From Streptomyces sp. Je 1-369 (GTDB taxonomy: Bacteria > Actinomycetota > Actinomycetes > Streptomycetales > Streptomycetaceae), in NCBI RefSeq assembly GCF_026810505.1, contig NZ_CP101750.1, positions 248,001 to 312,000 on the forward strand: 64,000 bases of DNA, given 5' to 3'. A model generated the notes under the pieces. That model saw only the letters and a list, made by a program, of their open reading frames with translations, was not told where the DNA came from and made no database searches. A program made the position numbers and the translations under genes. Below, one piece after another: positions 12,141 through 21,451 of the stretch. Within the stretch, counting starts at the first letter, position 1; the number at the start of each line of letters is the position of its first letter.

Positions 12141-14438
12141 ATGGGTACGGGGGGGGACATCTTGGGCCGAGTATCCGAGCAGATCGAGGCGATCCTGGCG
12201 GCGCGGCATGAACGGCTGGGTGCCGTCGACGCCGAGATCCGTGCCTGGACCGCCGCACAAGCAGGGCTGCTCCGCTTGGGGAAAGCCATCGAGGCACCAC
12301 TGGAGAGCGGGGAAACTGGACCGCTCAGCAGGCCGACCGGGCCCGCGGTCGATCAGGCAGCGGTTCTCGACCACCTGCGCAGCGCCGTGTCGACGGCGCT
12401 CGAGGATCTCCACGCGGCACGCAGCCGCTTTTCCCGGCGTACCGTGAACATCGGCGTGAGCGGCAAGGCGAGGGTGGGCAAGAGCACCTTGCTGCAGAGC
12501 ATTTCAGGGCTGACCGACGAGCAGATCCCGACAGGACCCGATATCCCGGTGACGGCAGTCCGCAGCAGGATCATGCAGAGTGACCGCCAGTGCGTCATTC
12601 TGCACATGCACAGCGCGGAGTCGTTTCTCTCCGAGGTGATCGCGCCCTATCACCGGCTCCTGGGTATCGAGGGCGTCCCCGAAACCCTCCAGCAATTCCG
12701 CGACTGGGCGTACCCGAAACCCGACCCGAAGGCCCCGGAACGGCACAGCAGCAATGCCCACTTGGTGACTGTCCAGGGCATGCAGGCATCGTTCGATTCG
12801 TATGCGGCCCTGCTCACCGGGGGTGAAGTGGAACAAGGGCTGGAAGGACTCCGGCCCTACGTGGCCCACCCGACCAGCGAGGAACTGGCAGCCGGCACAG
12901 TGCACCGGCCGTATCTCGCCGTGCGGGAGGCGGCCATCGAGACCCCGTTCCCCAACGCCGACGCCGCCCGGCTCCTCGTCGTGGACCTGCCCGGCCTCGG
13001 AGATCTCGCGGCGGGTGCCGAGGAACGCCATGTCCAAGACCTGCGTCACCATGTGGATGCCGTCCTGCTCGTCCTGCGCCCGAGCAGCACCTCCGCCTTC
13101 TACACCAAGGCGGACGACAACACCCTGAAACTCCTGGACCATGCCAGGGGCCATGTGCACACGCCCCGGCACTACGTCCATCTGGTCATCAACTCCGGCG
13201 GTGAGACCCCGGGAGGGATCGAGGCGCTCCGCAACCACCTGCGCGTCCATGTGAATGACAGCACGGACGGCGCGTACTTTCACGTGCTGGAGACCGACGC
13301 GGCCGATCCGGAGACGGTCCGCGAGAGCCTGCTCGTTCCCTTCCTGGAAACCCTGGCGCAGACCCTGCCCACGATGGACGACGAGGTGTTCTCCGGTGTG
13401 ATGACCCAGGTGGCGGACACTGCACAGCACATCGAGGAGGCGCTGCCCCAGCTCGTCGGCGACCCGGCCGCGGCTCGTGAACTCACCCACCTCAAGGAGG
13501 AGTTGCTTCAGCGACGAGCGTCCGAATTACGGTGGAAGGTGGACCGGGGCCTGCGGACCATCGTCGATGAACTCTGGCGTGCGGCACACCGGGACGGCGT
13601 GGACGAGAGGTACACCGACGCTGTGGAGGCCGCCTTCCACGAGGTCCTTGCCTGGGCCGAGGACGGATTTGGGCTCGGGTCGGAGCGCTGGCAGGAGGAG
13701 GCCCGTCTGCGGATGCCAGCCGATCGCGCCGCGTCGCCGTTCCTCGTGGACGAGATGCACCGGGTACGTGTGGAAGTGAGTCGGCGCTTCCGGGCGCTGG
13801 ACGCATTCTTCCGTGACCAACTGGACGCGACCTGGCGTGACATCGCCGAGGCGTTCCGGGAGGCGTGCGGCCCGCTGCTGCGCGGCGACACCGGCGAGCA
13901 GGCGTTGCGCGAACTGGAGGTACGGCTGCGCGAGTCGTCCTGCCCGGTCCTCGCGGATGCCGTACGCGACCTGTTGCAGACCCGGCTGGACTACCGTACG
14001 CACCTGCATCCGAGAGTCCGGGAAGAGCTTGACGGTTTCAGCTTGGAGATCATCGATCCCGACACCGGGCGGCCGAAGGTGGTCCTCTTGGCGCCGGCCG
14101 ACGAGGCCGGGGCCGAGTTGCTCGAACAGCGGCTGCTGGAACGGACGCAGAAAGCGGCCTTCGAGACCATGGTCGCCCTGCAGCGTGAAGCCGTCCTGCC
14201 CGCGCTGGTGCTGTACGCCGCGGTCAAGCAGTTCGAGGACGAGTTGATCCTCTCGGCCGACTCGCGGCAGGAGTTCCTGCGGCTGGCCCGTGGCCACCGC
14301 GATCTGCTGTGGCACGACGATTTCCGGCGGCTGGACGCCGCGGACGCCCGAGCCCGCGACCTCGCGGCACTGGCTGGCACCGTCCACGAAGCGTTGGCCC
14401 GTCACGCGCGTCACGGGGAAGGGAACGGTGGGGCATGA
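12141..14438 (+). CDS. Large dynamin-like/helical GTPase of a putative conflict system
   Basis: 765 residues. After a helical N-terminus (about 1-95) comes a GTPase domain with P-loop GKARVGKST (residues 108-116), the G3 motif DLPGLGD (from D282), and VINSGGE (N351) where the NKxD base-recognition motif would be. Residues 400-765 are almost wholly helical and charged, as in dynamin-like stalks, with no membrane segment. It overlaps the next GTPase gene by ATGA (14435-14438), so the two are translationally coupled. Codon 463 (13527-13529) is TTA, rare in Streptomyces. The exact family is not identified; GTPase activity is inferred from motifs. A slightly later TTG start at 12162 is possible. 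Confidence 0.82.
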   Translation: MGTGGDILGRVSEQIEAILAARHERLGAVDAEIRAWTAAQAGLLRLGKAIEAPLESGETGPLSRPTGPAVDQAAVLDHLRSAVSTALEDLHAARSRFSRRTVNIGVSGKARVGKSTLLQSISGLTDEQIPTGPDIPVTAVRSRIMQSDRQCVILHMHSAESFLSEVIAPYHRLLGIEGVPETLQQFRDWAYPKPDPKAPERHSSNAHLVTVQGMQASFDSYAALLTGGEVEQGLEGLRPYVAHPTSEELAAGTVHRPYLAVREAAIETPFPNADAARLLVVDLPGLGDLAAGAEERHVQDLRHHVDAVLLVLRPSSTSAFYTKADDNTLKLLDHARGHVHTPRHYVHLVINSGGETPGGIEALRNHLRVHVNDSTDGAYFHVLETDAADPETVRESLLVPFLETLAQTLPTMDDEVFSGVMTQVADTAQHIEEALPQLVGDPAAARELTHLKEELLQRRASELRWKVDRGLRTIVDELWRAAHRDGVDERYTDAVEAAFHEVLAWAEDGFGLGSERWQEEARLRMPADRAASPFLVDEMHRVRVEVSRRFRALDAFFRDQLDATWRDIAEAFREACGPLLRGDTGEQALRELEVRLRESSCPVLADAVRDLLQTRLDYRTHLHPRVREELDGFSLEIIDPDTGRPKVVLLAPADEAGAELLEQRLLERTQKAAFETMVALQREAVLPALVLYAAVKQFEDELILSADSRQEFLRLARGHRDLLWHDDFRRLDAADARARDLAALAGTVHEALARHARHGEGNGGA

Positions 14439-15238
14439 GCGGGGACAGCGTCGTCTTCGACATCGGGCTCGTCGGTCCCAGCGGGGTCGGCAAGACTTCG
14501 CTCATCAGCGCCGTCTTCCTCGCGGGGCAGGACATGCTCGCCGGCAGCGGTGTCACGGTGGTCCCGGACGACGAGCCGACCGAGGCCTTGATGGCCGACC
14601 ACGCCCATGCCCTGGCCAGCGTGGTCAAACGCGGCCAGTTCGTCGCCGATTCCGTCAAGGCGAACACCTCCGTGGTCGACTTCCGCCTTCGGCTCGACCC
14701 GGGACTGGCCAACGGCGGTATCGCGCTGCACCTCAAGGACTATCCCGGAGGTTGGCTCGACCCTCAGTTACGAACGGACTCCGCAGCCGCCAGGCAGGGC
14801 TGGGAGTCGGTCCATGACTTCATGCTGCGAAGCTCCGTGCTCCTGGTTCCGGTGGACTCCCCTCCCGTGATGGAGGCGGTGACACCGCGCCAGCATCGGG
14901 CCGTGCCCCTGCTGCTACGCCTGCACGACACCCTGCAGGTCCTACGGCTATGGGCCAGAGGACGGGCGGCGGCCGCCGAATCACCGGCACTGGTGCTCTT
15001 CGTCCCGGTCAAGTGCGAGTCGTACGTCAGGGTCGCCTCCGACGACTACCGTTCGCGGGGCCGCGACCGCTCGGACGAGCTTTACGAGCAGTTCCGCGCC
15101 ACCTATACCGACTGCATCAGAGCAGTGCGCGCCGAGGCACCGCATGCCACCATGCTCTACCTGCCGGTCGACACACTCGGCTGCGTCGACCGGATCTACG
15201 TCAGGTGGCCGCCCGACCCGGACACCGGTGTGCGGTGA
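14435..15238 (+). CDS. Small P-loop GTPase, coupled partner of the large GTPase (frame ends early)
   Basis: 267 residues in the current frame. The Walker A/G1 motif GPSGVGKTS is at residues 14-22, the G3-like motif DYPGG at 102-106, and a probable G4 at VPVKCE (K193). The sequence resembles the double-GTPase-type proteins known from bacterial conflict gene clusters, although that assignment is from memory of motifs. Its start overlaps the upstream stop by 4 nt. Codon 112 (14768-14770) is TTA. The frame stops at 15238, but the natural C-terminal part (CFRIINDGKRDIRGVDDLL onward) continues in another frame, so the gene looks frameshifted near 15235 (see next entry). Confidence 0.8.
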   Translation: MSGDSVVFDIGLVGPSGVGKTSLISAVFLAGQDMLAGSGVTVVPDDEPTEALMADHAHALASVVKRGQFVADSVKANTSVVDFRLRLDPGLANGGIALHLKDYPGGWLDPQLRTDSAAARQGWESVHDFMLRSSVLLVPVDSPPVMEAVTPRQHRAVPLLLRLHDTLQVLRLWARGRAAAAESPALVLFVPVKCESYVRVASDDYRSRGRDRSDELYEQFRATYTDCIRAVRAEAPHATMLYLPVDTLGCVDRIYVRWPPDPDTGVR

Positions 15239-15683
15239 GCCGTGCTTCCGGATCATCAACGACGGCAAGCGCGACATCCGCGGCGTCGACGACCTCCTGA
15301 CCGCTTTGTGCCGTGTGCTCGCCGACGCCCGGCGAAAGGCCGAGCAGGGCCAAGAAAGGGCGCTTGCCGAGCGGCACCACTCCGCCCAGTCCTACGCCGA
15401 CCGGGACCGCGGCCTGGTGGGGAACTTCTTCCGCGCCGCCGACAACATCATCGGCGGAGCGATCGGACGGGCCGAACTCATCCGGCTCACCGAACCGGAC
15501 GCACCCCTGTCCCTTCTGGGATGGCTGCGCGGCGCCGGGCTGGGCCAGTCGGCACGGGAGCGGGAGCGCTCCGATCAACTCGGAGCACAGCATCTCCAAG
15601 CGCTGCACGCCCTCAACAACCTGCAGGCGGTCATCGACGGCCTCGCCGAACGCGAGTACAGCGAACGGGTACGGCGCCTATGA
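15239..15683 (+). pseudogene. Out-of-frame C-terminal extension of the small GTPase
   Basis: A coding-quality stretch with high GC at third positions and no good start of its own continues the small GTPase in the -1 frame. It begins CFRIINDGKRDIRGVDDLL and ends in helical, Gln/Glu/Arg-rich sequence (ALNNLQAVIDGLAEREY). It therefore reads as the second domain of the same protein. A one-base change near 15200-15238 explains it; programmed frameshifting or a sequencing error are alternatives. If joined, the protein would be about 415 residues. Confidence 0.6.
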
Positions 15684-15714
15684 GCACCGGTTCTCAACGG
15701 AGGTGAGCCACCTC

Positions 15715-16665
15715 GTGCGGGCATACGTCAAAATGCGGGGCGAGGGCGTCAACGAGGAGTACGACTTCCTCGGCGGCGAACCGGAGGCCGACTGGTGGTC
15801 CGAGTTCAGCGGGCTGGTGAACTGGAACGGGATGGGGCTGGCCGTCACGGCCCGCACCGGCGAGTGGCGGATATACCTTGCCTCCATCCCTTCGGGGAGA
15901 AGGGACACACGCGGACGCTCTCGGGAGTTCACACTGGCCCTCACCGGCAGCTGCGGCCCGCCGGACGCCTCTGAGGTGCTTCCCCTCGTCGGCCTGTGGC
16001 TGGACGAAGTCGTGGGCACAGCAGGGAGCACACGGCTGCGCACCACGTTCTCCGATGCCTTCCCGGACGATGCCATCACGAGGCTGCGAGGCCGCCATAC
16101 GCCCGGCCACCAGCAGGAGAGAGTTCAACGCTTCGCCGAGGCTTTACGGAAGCTGGGACCAGAGCCCGGCCTGCCGGCTTCGGAACCGCCGGGCACATGG
16201 TGGGGCCTCCAGGAAGACGACAGTGACCGGCACACCTTCCTCGACCAGGTGGCTCGGCTCCTGCTGGGAAAGCAGGACGGTGTCGCGATCGTGGGCGACC
16301 TGGTCTACGAGGTGCACGTCACGGGCGACCGCGCGCCCTCCGCTCCCGTGCGCGCCCTGCGTGACCTGTGGCCGGGCACTGCGTCAATGCTCCTCGTCCG
16401 CTCCGGAAGCCCACAGCAGACGTTCCCCAAGTCCATCCCGGGCAGACACCTTCTCTCTTCGGCAGGCGAGGTGGTGCCGGGAAAAGCACCAGCCGCACAA
16501 CGGGAGGGCACGAACGCAACCCCACAGGAGCCGGGACGGAAGAAGCACACCAAGAAGCGGGCACTCACCGATCAGTTCCTCAGGAGGGCGACCTGGAGCT
16601 GCGCCGGACTGGCCGTACTGTTCAGCGGGGTCCTGATCGTGCTGGTGTTGACGATGCTCCTGTAG
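15715..16665 (+). CDS. Tail-anchored protein of the GTPase-CHAT block
   Basis: About 316 residues using GTG 15715, which has GGAGG 11 nt upstream; GTG 15703 or ATG 15733 are alternatives. The N-terminal part is soluble and contains YDFLGGEPEADWWSEFSGL and a strand-rich region about residues 40-80. A basic linker (GRKKHTKKRALTDQF) is followed by a single hydrophobic helix at the extreme C-terminus (about 293-316), which should anchor the protein in the membrane with its body in the cytoplasm. Codon 144 (16144-16146) is TTA. It starts 31 nt after the GTPase extension. No family recognised; context suggests a membrane adaptor for the GTPases. Confidence 0.72.
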   Translation: MRAYVKMRGEGVNEEYDFLGGEPEADWWSEFSGLVNWNGMGLAVTARTGEWRIYLASIPSGRRDTRGRSREFTLALTGSCGPPDASEVLPLVGLWLDEVVGTAGSTRLRTTFSDAFPDDAITRLRGRHTPGHQQERVQRFAEALRKLGPEPGLPASEPPGTWWGLQEDDSDRHTFLDQVARLLLGKQDGVAIVGDLVYEVHVTGDRAPSAPVRALRDLWPGTASMLLVRSGSPQQTFPKSIPGRHLLSSAGEVVPGKAPAAQREGTNATPQEPGRKKHTKKRALTDQFLRRATWSCAGLAVLFSGVLIVLVLTMLL

Positions 16666-16724
16666 GGGGCGCATCGCACAAAGCTTCACACCTCGGACGG
16701 GAGTACCAACCCGCCTGGACTCGG

Positions 16725-17195
16725 ATGACCCTCTACGAGGGCGAGCGCTGCAGCGAATGGGTAGTCGAGGGCTGGACCAGCGCCGGAGACTGCTGTCTCC
16801 GACCCACGCAGCAAGGCATCCTGGCGGCCCCGGAGAAAGCCCTGCTGACGGTCACGCCCTCCGGCAGATCCATCCTGCCGTCCACACCCCCCGACGTCAG
16901 CGAGTTGCTGTCCGCGGCGGCGGACAGCCTTTTGCGGACCTTCCCCAAAGTCCGTAAGGCCATCGACTCGATTTCCATTGCGTGCGACAAGCTCGGCGTG
17001 GATATCGGGAAATGGACCGCGGATGTGCGTCTCGAGCTTCACTACGCGGATGGAAGCCACCGGACGGCAACATCCGAGAACACCACCATGGATCAGTTCA
17101 AAGCCGGGCCTCTCACATGTACCGAGAGTGGCGCGCCCGACCGCCCGCATCTCATCCGGATCAAACTATGGACAGAGCATGACCCGGCAGGCTGA
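16725..17195 (+). CDS. Hypothetical protein (156 aa) between the tail-anchored and CHAT genes
   Basis: Begins at ATG 16725 (MTLYEGERCSEW) and ends 137 nt before the preferred CHAT start. A central helix-rich part (LLSAAADSLLRTFPKVRKA) is flanked by strands, the second ending in VRLELHYADGSH. There is no signal peptide or membrane segment. The helix-then-strand layout loosely recalls small protease-co-occurring domains found beside CHAT and trypsin-like proteases in actinobacteria, but the match is too weak to name. It lacks a TTA codon, unlike its neighbours. It could be a substrate or regulator of the protease (inference). Confidence 0.65.
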   Translation: MTLYEGERCSEWVVEGWTSAGDCCLRPTQQGILAAPEKALLTVTPSGRSILPSTPPDVSELLSAAADSLLRTFPKVRKAIDSISIACDKLGVDIGKWTADVRLELHYADGSHRTATSENTTMDQFKAGPLTCTESGAPDRPHLIRIKLWTEHDPAG

Positions 17196-17332
17196 TCCCG
17201 CCCCAAATGCCCCACAGCTTGCCTGGGCCCGTCTCAACAGCACCCCCGCGTACAGCACGCGGACCGGCAATTGTCCCCAGCCCAACGCCCCGGTACCCCG
17301 TGGCGACACGGGCGACACGACGGAACAGCCCC

Positions 17333-20300
17333 ATGCCCCAGACGCATGACCATCCGGAATGGCCCCGCAGCACCCAACGACCGGCAGACCGTCAGGGACG
17401 GTCGGCTCCCTTGCCCGCGTGGGCGGCACCCGCGGTGGCCGACATCGAAGCCGCCTTGGCACGTTGCGATCCCCACCTCACGCTCGGCTACCTGCGCCAC
17501 CTCATCGACCTCACGCGGGCGGACGGCCGAGCGCGCTGGCTATGGGCCGCCGCTCAACAAGAGCTCGGCGACGTGCTGGTCCAGGTCGGCGCTCCGCGTG
17601 ACGAACATCCGCTGTGGGAGGCGGCCCTCGCCTACGAGTCCGCGCTGGAGGTGTACACGCCGGACCTCTTTCCCGCAGAGCACGGCAGATTACAGAACAA
17701 CCTGGGCAACGCCTACCGGATGCTGTCCCAATCACAAGGCAAGCGGGGCACCGGGGAATCCGAGCTCGATGAGCGGGCGATCACCGCGTACCTTGCCGCA
17801 CTCGATGTCAGAACCCGAGACGCGGATCCCCATGGGTGGGCGACCACGCAGAACAACCTGGGCAACGCCTACGCGGAACGTCTGCGCGGGGAGCCGTCCG
17901 TCAACAGGCGCAAGGCGATCGATGCCTACCAGTCCGCGCTGGAAGTGCACGACATCCTGCTCCACCCCAACGACTATGCGATGGCGCAGACGAACCTCGG
18001 CCTGCTGTACCAGGACCTCCCCGACGGCGGCCCAGATGCCATGGACCTGTCCATGGCGTGCTTCCTGCGGGCCCTGCTGGTCCGCACCCCGTACGCGGCT
18101 CCCCGCCGGCATCAGCAACTCACTCACAGCCTTTACGACGTCTTCCGTGCGCGGATGGCTCTGACGCAGGAAGGCGCCCGCAGGCGGGTGCTGGCCCGTC
18201 TGCTCCCCGTCGTAGAGGTACTCACCCAGGCAGGAGCGCCCCTTGATCTCCCTGCCCCTCAGGCCGCCACGGCCCCGGACACCGACGGCGCCGTCGGAGT
18301 GGCCCCGGACCGGTTCGACGGCTACTGGCACGACCACTGCCGGATCGTCCCGCTACCGGAGCTCGTCGCGCTGATCACATCACCGCAGGCTGCCGACCCA
18401 CGCGTACGCATCACCCTGCTGCGTGCGGCGCTGCTGCGCGACGATGTGGTCCTGCCCTCCTTCCGCGCCGAACTGCTCGACGAACTCGCCCTCGCCCTGC
18501 TGCAGCATCCCTCGGGCGAAAGAGATCAGCAGCAGGAAGCCGCAATCTCCTCCCTGGAAACAGCACTCAAGGCGTACAGCCGCGAGGATGATCCGTTCAA
18601 GTGGGGCACAGTCAAGAGCCACCTCGCCGCCGCCTACGCCCAGCGTCTTTCCGGTGACCCCGCGGAGAACCTGGAGATCGCGATACTGCACGCCGCGGAC
18701 TCCTTGCAGACGCGCACCACCGGATCGCTGGACTGGGCACTGGGCGCCACTCTGCTCGGCCAGTTGTACCGGGACCGGCGGTTCGGCGACCCACGTGAGA
18801 ACTACGACCACGCCCTCGCAGCCTTCGAGCAGGCCCTCACCGTCCTGGACCGCGACGGTCATCCCCACGAGTGGGCGCGCGTGCGCAACAGCATGGGATA
18901 CACACGGCTGACCTTGAGACGGTGGGAGCGCGAGGCGATCGAGGCGGCCATCGAGGACTTCCAGGACGCGTTGACGGTTCTGACACGACAGCAGTACCCG
19001 GAGGAATGGGCCGGCACCGAGTTCAACCTCGCCTCCGCGATGCTGGACCGGCATTTGGGTGATCCTTCGGCCAACCTCGAACAGGCCGTCCAGGGATTCA
19101 CTCGATGCCTGTCGGTACGTACACGGAAGCATGACGCCGTCGAGTGGGCACGCACTCAGCACAACTTGGGACAGGCATTGATGCGCCGGCGGACGGGCGA
19201 CCGGCCCGAAAACCTGCGTCGCGCGGCCCGGTGTCTGCGGGCCGCTCTGGAAGTGCTCACAGTGACCGACCGGCCCGCCGATCACCGTAAGACCGTTGGC
19301 GCTCTCGGCGAAGTCCAGGCCCACCTCGGTGACTGGGAGGCCGCCCACGAGGCGTTCGCCTCCGCCTGCACGGCCGGGGACCTGCTGCTGTCCCGGGTCA
19401 GTACCGGCACGTACGGTTTCGACGACGTCGTCCGGCAAGGTCACGCGGCCGGCGAACTGGACGCCTACGCACTGTCCCGGCTGGGACGCCTGGAGGAGGC
19501 GGTCGAGGCACTCGAGCGCAGCCGGGCACGCTCACTCGCCGAGGCATTGGCGCTGCGGTCAGCAAATCCGGAACGCATCACCGACGGGGACCGCAGAGCG
19601 CGGTTCACCACCGCCCATGCTGCGCTCGCCACGGCGCAAGCCGCCGTTGACGAGGTGCGCTGGCACAGCACAGATCCAGCGGTGATTCAGGGGCTGGGGA
19701 GCGCGAAGGGGGCACTGGAGAGGGCTGCGGCACTGCGGGAGGCGAGGGAGCACTTCCAAGCTGTCGTCGCGGAGATCCGTCTGGAGCGTGACCCGGCTGA
19801 CTTCCTCGATCCGGTGCTCAGCGTCGAACAGATCGCCGCAGGGGTCGGACGTCCCGTCGTATACCTGCTGAGCGCCGAGTGGGGCGGACTTGCGCTGGCC
19901 GTGATACCAGCAGACGGCCCGTCCGGACCTCCGGCGGCCGTGCTGGCCCGCCCTCTGCACGCACTGACCGACACGCTCCTGAAGGACCTCGTCCAGGTGG
20001 CGCTCGATGACGGTTCGGGACGACTCGTTGGTGGTTACGGCGCGGCGCAGGAGGGCGCGGGACTCAACTGGCTGGTCAATCACTGGCCTGGGGACACCCT
20101 TGCCGCGAAGGCCCGGCACCTCGGTGAGGCGTGCAGTCGAGCAGGGAAGGCAAGCACACTGCAGGCGGCGTTGGACGGCTGCCTGCGGTACGTGGGGGTG
20201 GAGGAGATCACCGACCGGCCGCTGACGGAGCTGAACACCGCGGCCCTGACCCGGCTCCAGGCGATTCTGCACCAGCTTTTCCTCACCGCTGAGCTGCGCC

Positions 20301-21442
20301 GCTGCCTGCCGAAGCTGGCCGAGGCGGCGATGGGGCCGTTGACAGCATGGCTCCGGGAGCTAGGTGTCACGACGTCGGTCCTCGTACCGTGCGGACTCCT
20401 GCCTGCTTTCCCTCTGCTCTCTGTGCCTGTACCTGAGCCGTTCTCCGGGCCATTCGCCGCACCGCCGGCGGGCGAAGAGGAGACGCGCGTCGTCGGCGGC
20501 ACGGACGTCGGCGGTAAGGCGGTCCCTGATACTGACGTAGCACTGCAGACCGTCGGCGAGCACCTGTCGATGACGGTGGCACCGAGCGCACGCTCCGCCG
20601 TCGCTGCCCCGGGTGAGGGCGGCATCAGGTCCGGTGTGTACACGTTGGGTGATCCGCGCCCCACCCATCAGGAGCTGCGCTGGGGAGAGGCTGAGGCCCT
20701 CACCGTGGCAGCCTTGGCCAACGAGCCCACGAATGCCCGAGTGCGGGAGTCGGCAACACTGGACTGGCTGCTGGAGATCCTGCGCACGGGCGCGATGGTC
20801 TCCGCTTCATGTCACGGTGAGTTCGACGGCATAGATTTTCTTCGTTCCCGGCTTGTACTGGCAGATGGCGAGGCGCTGACGCTGCGGGATGCTCTTACGC
20901 ACCGAGCCGATACGGCCGGCCTGCGGTTGCTTGTGCTCTCCGCTTGCCGTACCGCGGTCATGGACCTCCGTGGCGCACGCGACGAGGTCCGTAGCCTGGC
21001 GGTCGGAATGCTGCAAGCCGGCGCGCAAGCGGTCCTGGCGCCTCTGTGGGCGGTGGACGATCGCGCAACGTACCTCCTCATGGTGAAGTTCGCGCAGGAA
21101 TGGCTGCCCGCCATGAGGGAGCGCGATCCCGCGGATGCCCTGGCAGCAGCGCAAACCTGGCTGCGGACGGTTACTTACCGGGACCTGACTGCCTGGGAGA
21201 GCGGCGCGAGCCCACATCGAGCGGCCGAGGATTGTCCGCGGGGCGGGAGCGGACGACCAGATGACAGGGCAACAGCCCCGGACGGGCTGGCCGGGAGCGT
21301 GGTCCGGGGGCTTCGGTACGGTGCGGGCCCGGCCGAACAGCACCTCGCCGCATACGCTGAGGCAAAAGCCGCAGAATCCCCGGACGAGACGCCCTACGCC
21401 GATCCCTACTACTGGGCGGGCTTCCAAGTGCACGGGCGCTGA
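17333..21442 (+). CDS. TPR-repeat protein with C-terminal CHAT (caspase-like) protease domain
   Basis: About 1369 residues. From about residue 50 to 750 it carries tetratricopeptide repeats (for example RLQNNLGNAYRMLSQSQG, WATTQNNLGNAYAERLRG and ARTQHNLGQALMRRR). The last about 300 residues form a CHAT domain of the caspase/separase clan, with the His-Cys dyad in ASCHGEFD (H1161) and LSACRTA (C1205) and the typical ending DPYYWAGFQVHG. Both catalytic residues are intact. ATG 17333 is chosen because the frame upstream to 17207 has non-coding third-position composition; 17207 remains possible. Codon 120 (17690-17692) is TTA. TPR-CHAT proteins act as regulated proteases in some bacterial immune systems; here the trigger and substrate are unknown. 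Confidence 0.9.
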   Translation: MPQTHDHPEWPRSTQRPADRQGRSAPLPAWAAPAVADIEAALARCDPHLTLGYLRHLIDLTRADGRARWLWAAAQQELGDVLVQVGAPRDEHPLWEAALAYESALEVYTPDLFPAEHGRLQNNLGNAYRMLSQSQGKRGTGESELDERAITAYLAALDVRTRDADPHGWATTQNNLGNAYAERLRGEPSVNRRKAIDAYQSALEVHDILLHPNDYAMAQTNLGLLYQDLPDGGPDAMDLSMACFLRALLVRTPYAAPRRHQQLTHSLYDVFRARMALTQEGARRRVLARLLPVVEVLTQAGAPLDLPAPQAATAPDTDGAVGVAPDRFDGYWHDHCRIVPLPELVALITSPQAADPRVRITLLRAALLRDDVVLPSFRAELLDELALALLQHPSGERDQQQEAAISSLETALKAYSREDDPFKWGTVKSHLAAAYAQRLSGDPAENLEIAILHAADSLQTRTTGSLDWALGATLLGQLYRDRRFGDPRENYDHALAAFEQALTVLDRDGHPHEWARVRNSMGYTRLTLRRWEREAIEAAIEDFQDALTVLTRQQYPEEWAGTEFNLASAMLDRHLGDPSANLEQAVQGFTRCLSVRTRKHDAVEWARTQHNLGQALMRRRTGDRPENLRRAARCLRAALEVLTVTDRPADHRKTVGALGEVQAHLGDWEAAHEAFASACTAGDLLLSRVSTGTYGFDDVVRQGHAAGELDAYALSRLGRLEEAVEALERSRARSLAEALALRSANPERITDGDRRARFTTAHAALATAQAAVDEVRWHSTDPAVIQGLGSAKGALERAAALREAREHFQAVVAEIRLERDPADFLDPVLSVEQIAAGVGRPVVYLLSAEWGGLALAVIPADGPSGPPAAVLARPLHALTDTLLKDLVQVALDDGSGRLVGGYGAAQEGAGLNWLVNHWPGDTLAAKARHLGEACSRAGKASTLQAALDGCLRYVGVEEITDRPLTELNTAALTRLQAILHQLFLTAELRRCLPKLAEAAMGPLTAWLRELGVTTSVLVPCGLLPAFPLLSVPVPEPFSGPFAAPPAGEEETRVVGGTDVGGKAVPDTDVALQTVGEHLSMTVAPSARSAVAAPGEGGIRSGVYTLGDPRPTHQELRWGEAEALTVAALANEPTNARVRESATLDWLLEILRTGAMVSASCHGEFDGIDFLRSRLVLADGEALTLRDALTHRADTAGLRLLVLSACRTAVMDLRGARDEVRSLAVGMLQAGAQAVLAPLWAVDDRATYLLMVKFAQEWLPAMRERDPADALAAAQTWLRTVTYRDLTAWESGASPHRAAEDCPRGGSGRPDDRATAPDGLAGSVVRGLRYGAGPAEQHLAAYAEAKAAESPDETPYADPYYWAGFQVHGR

Positions 21443-21451
21443 TGCACACGT

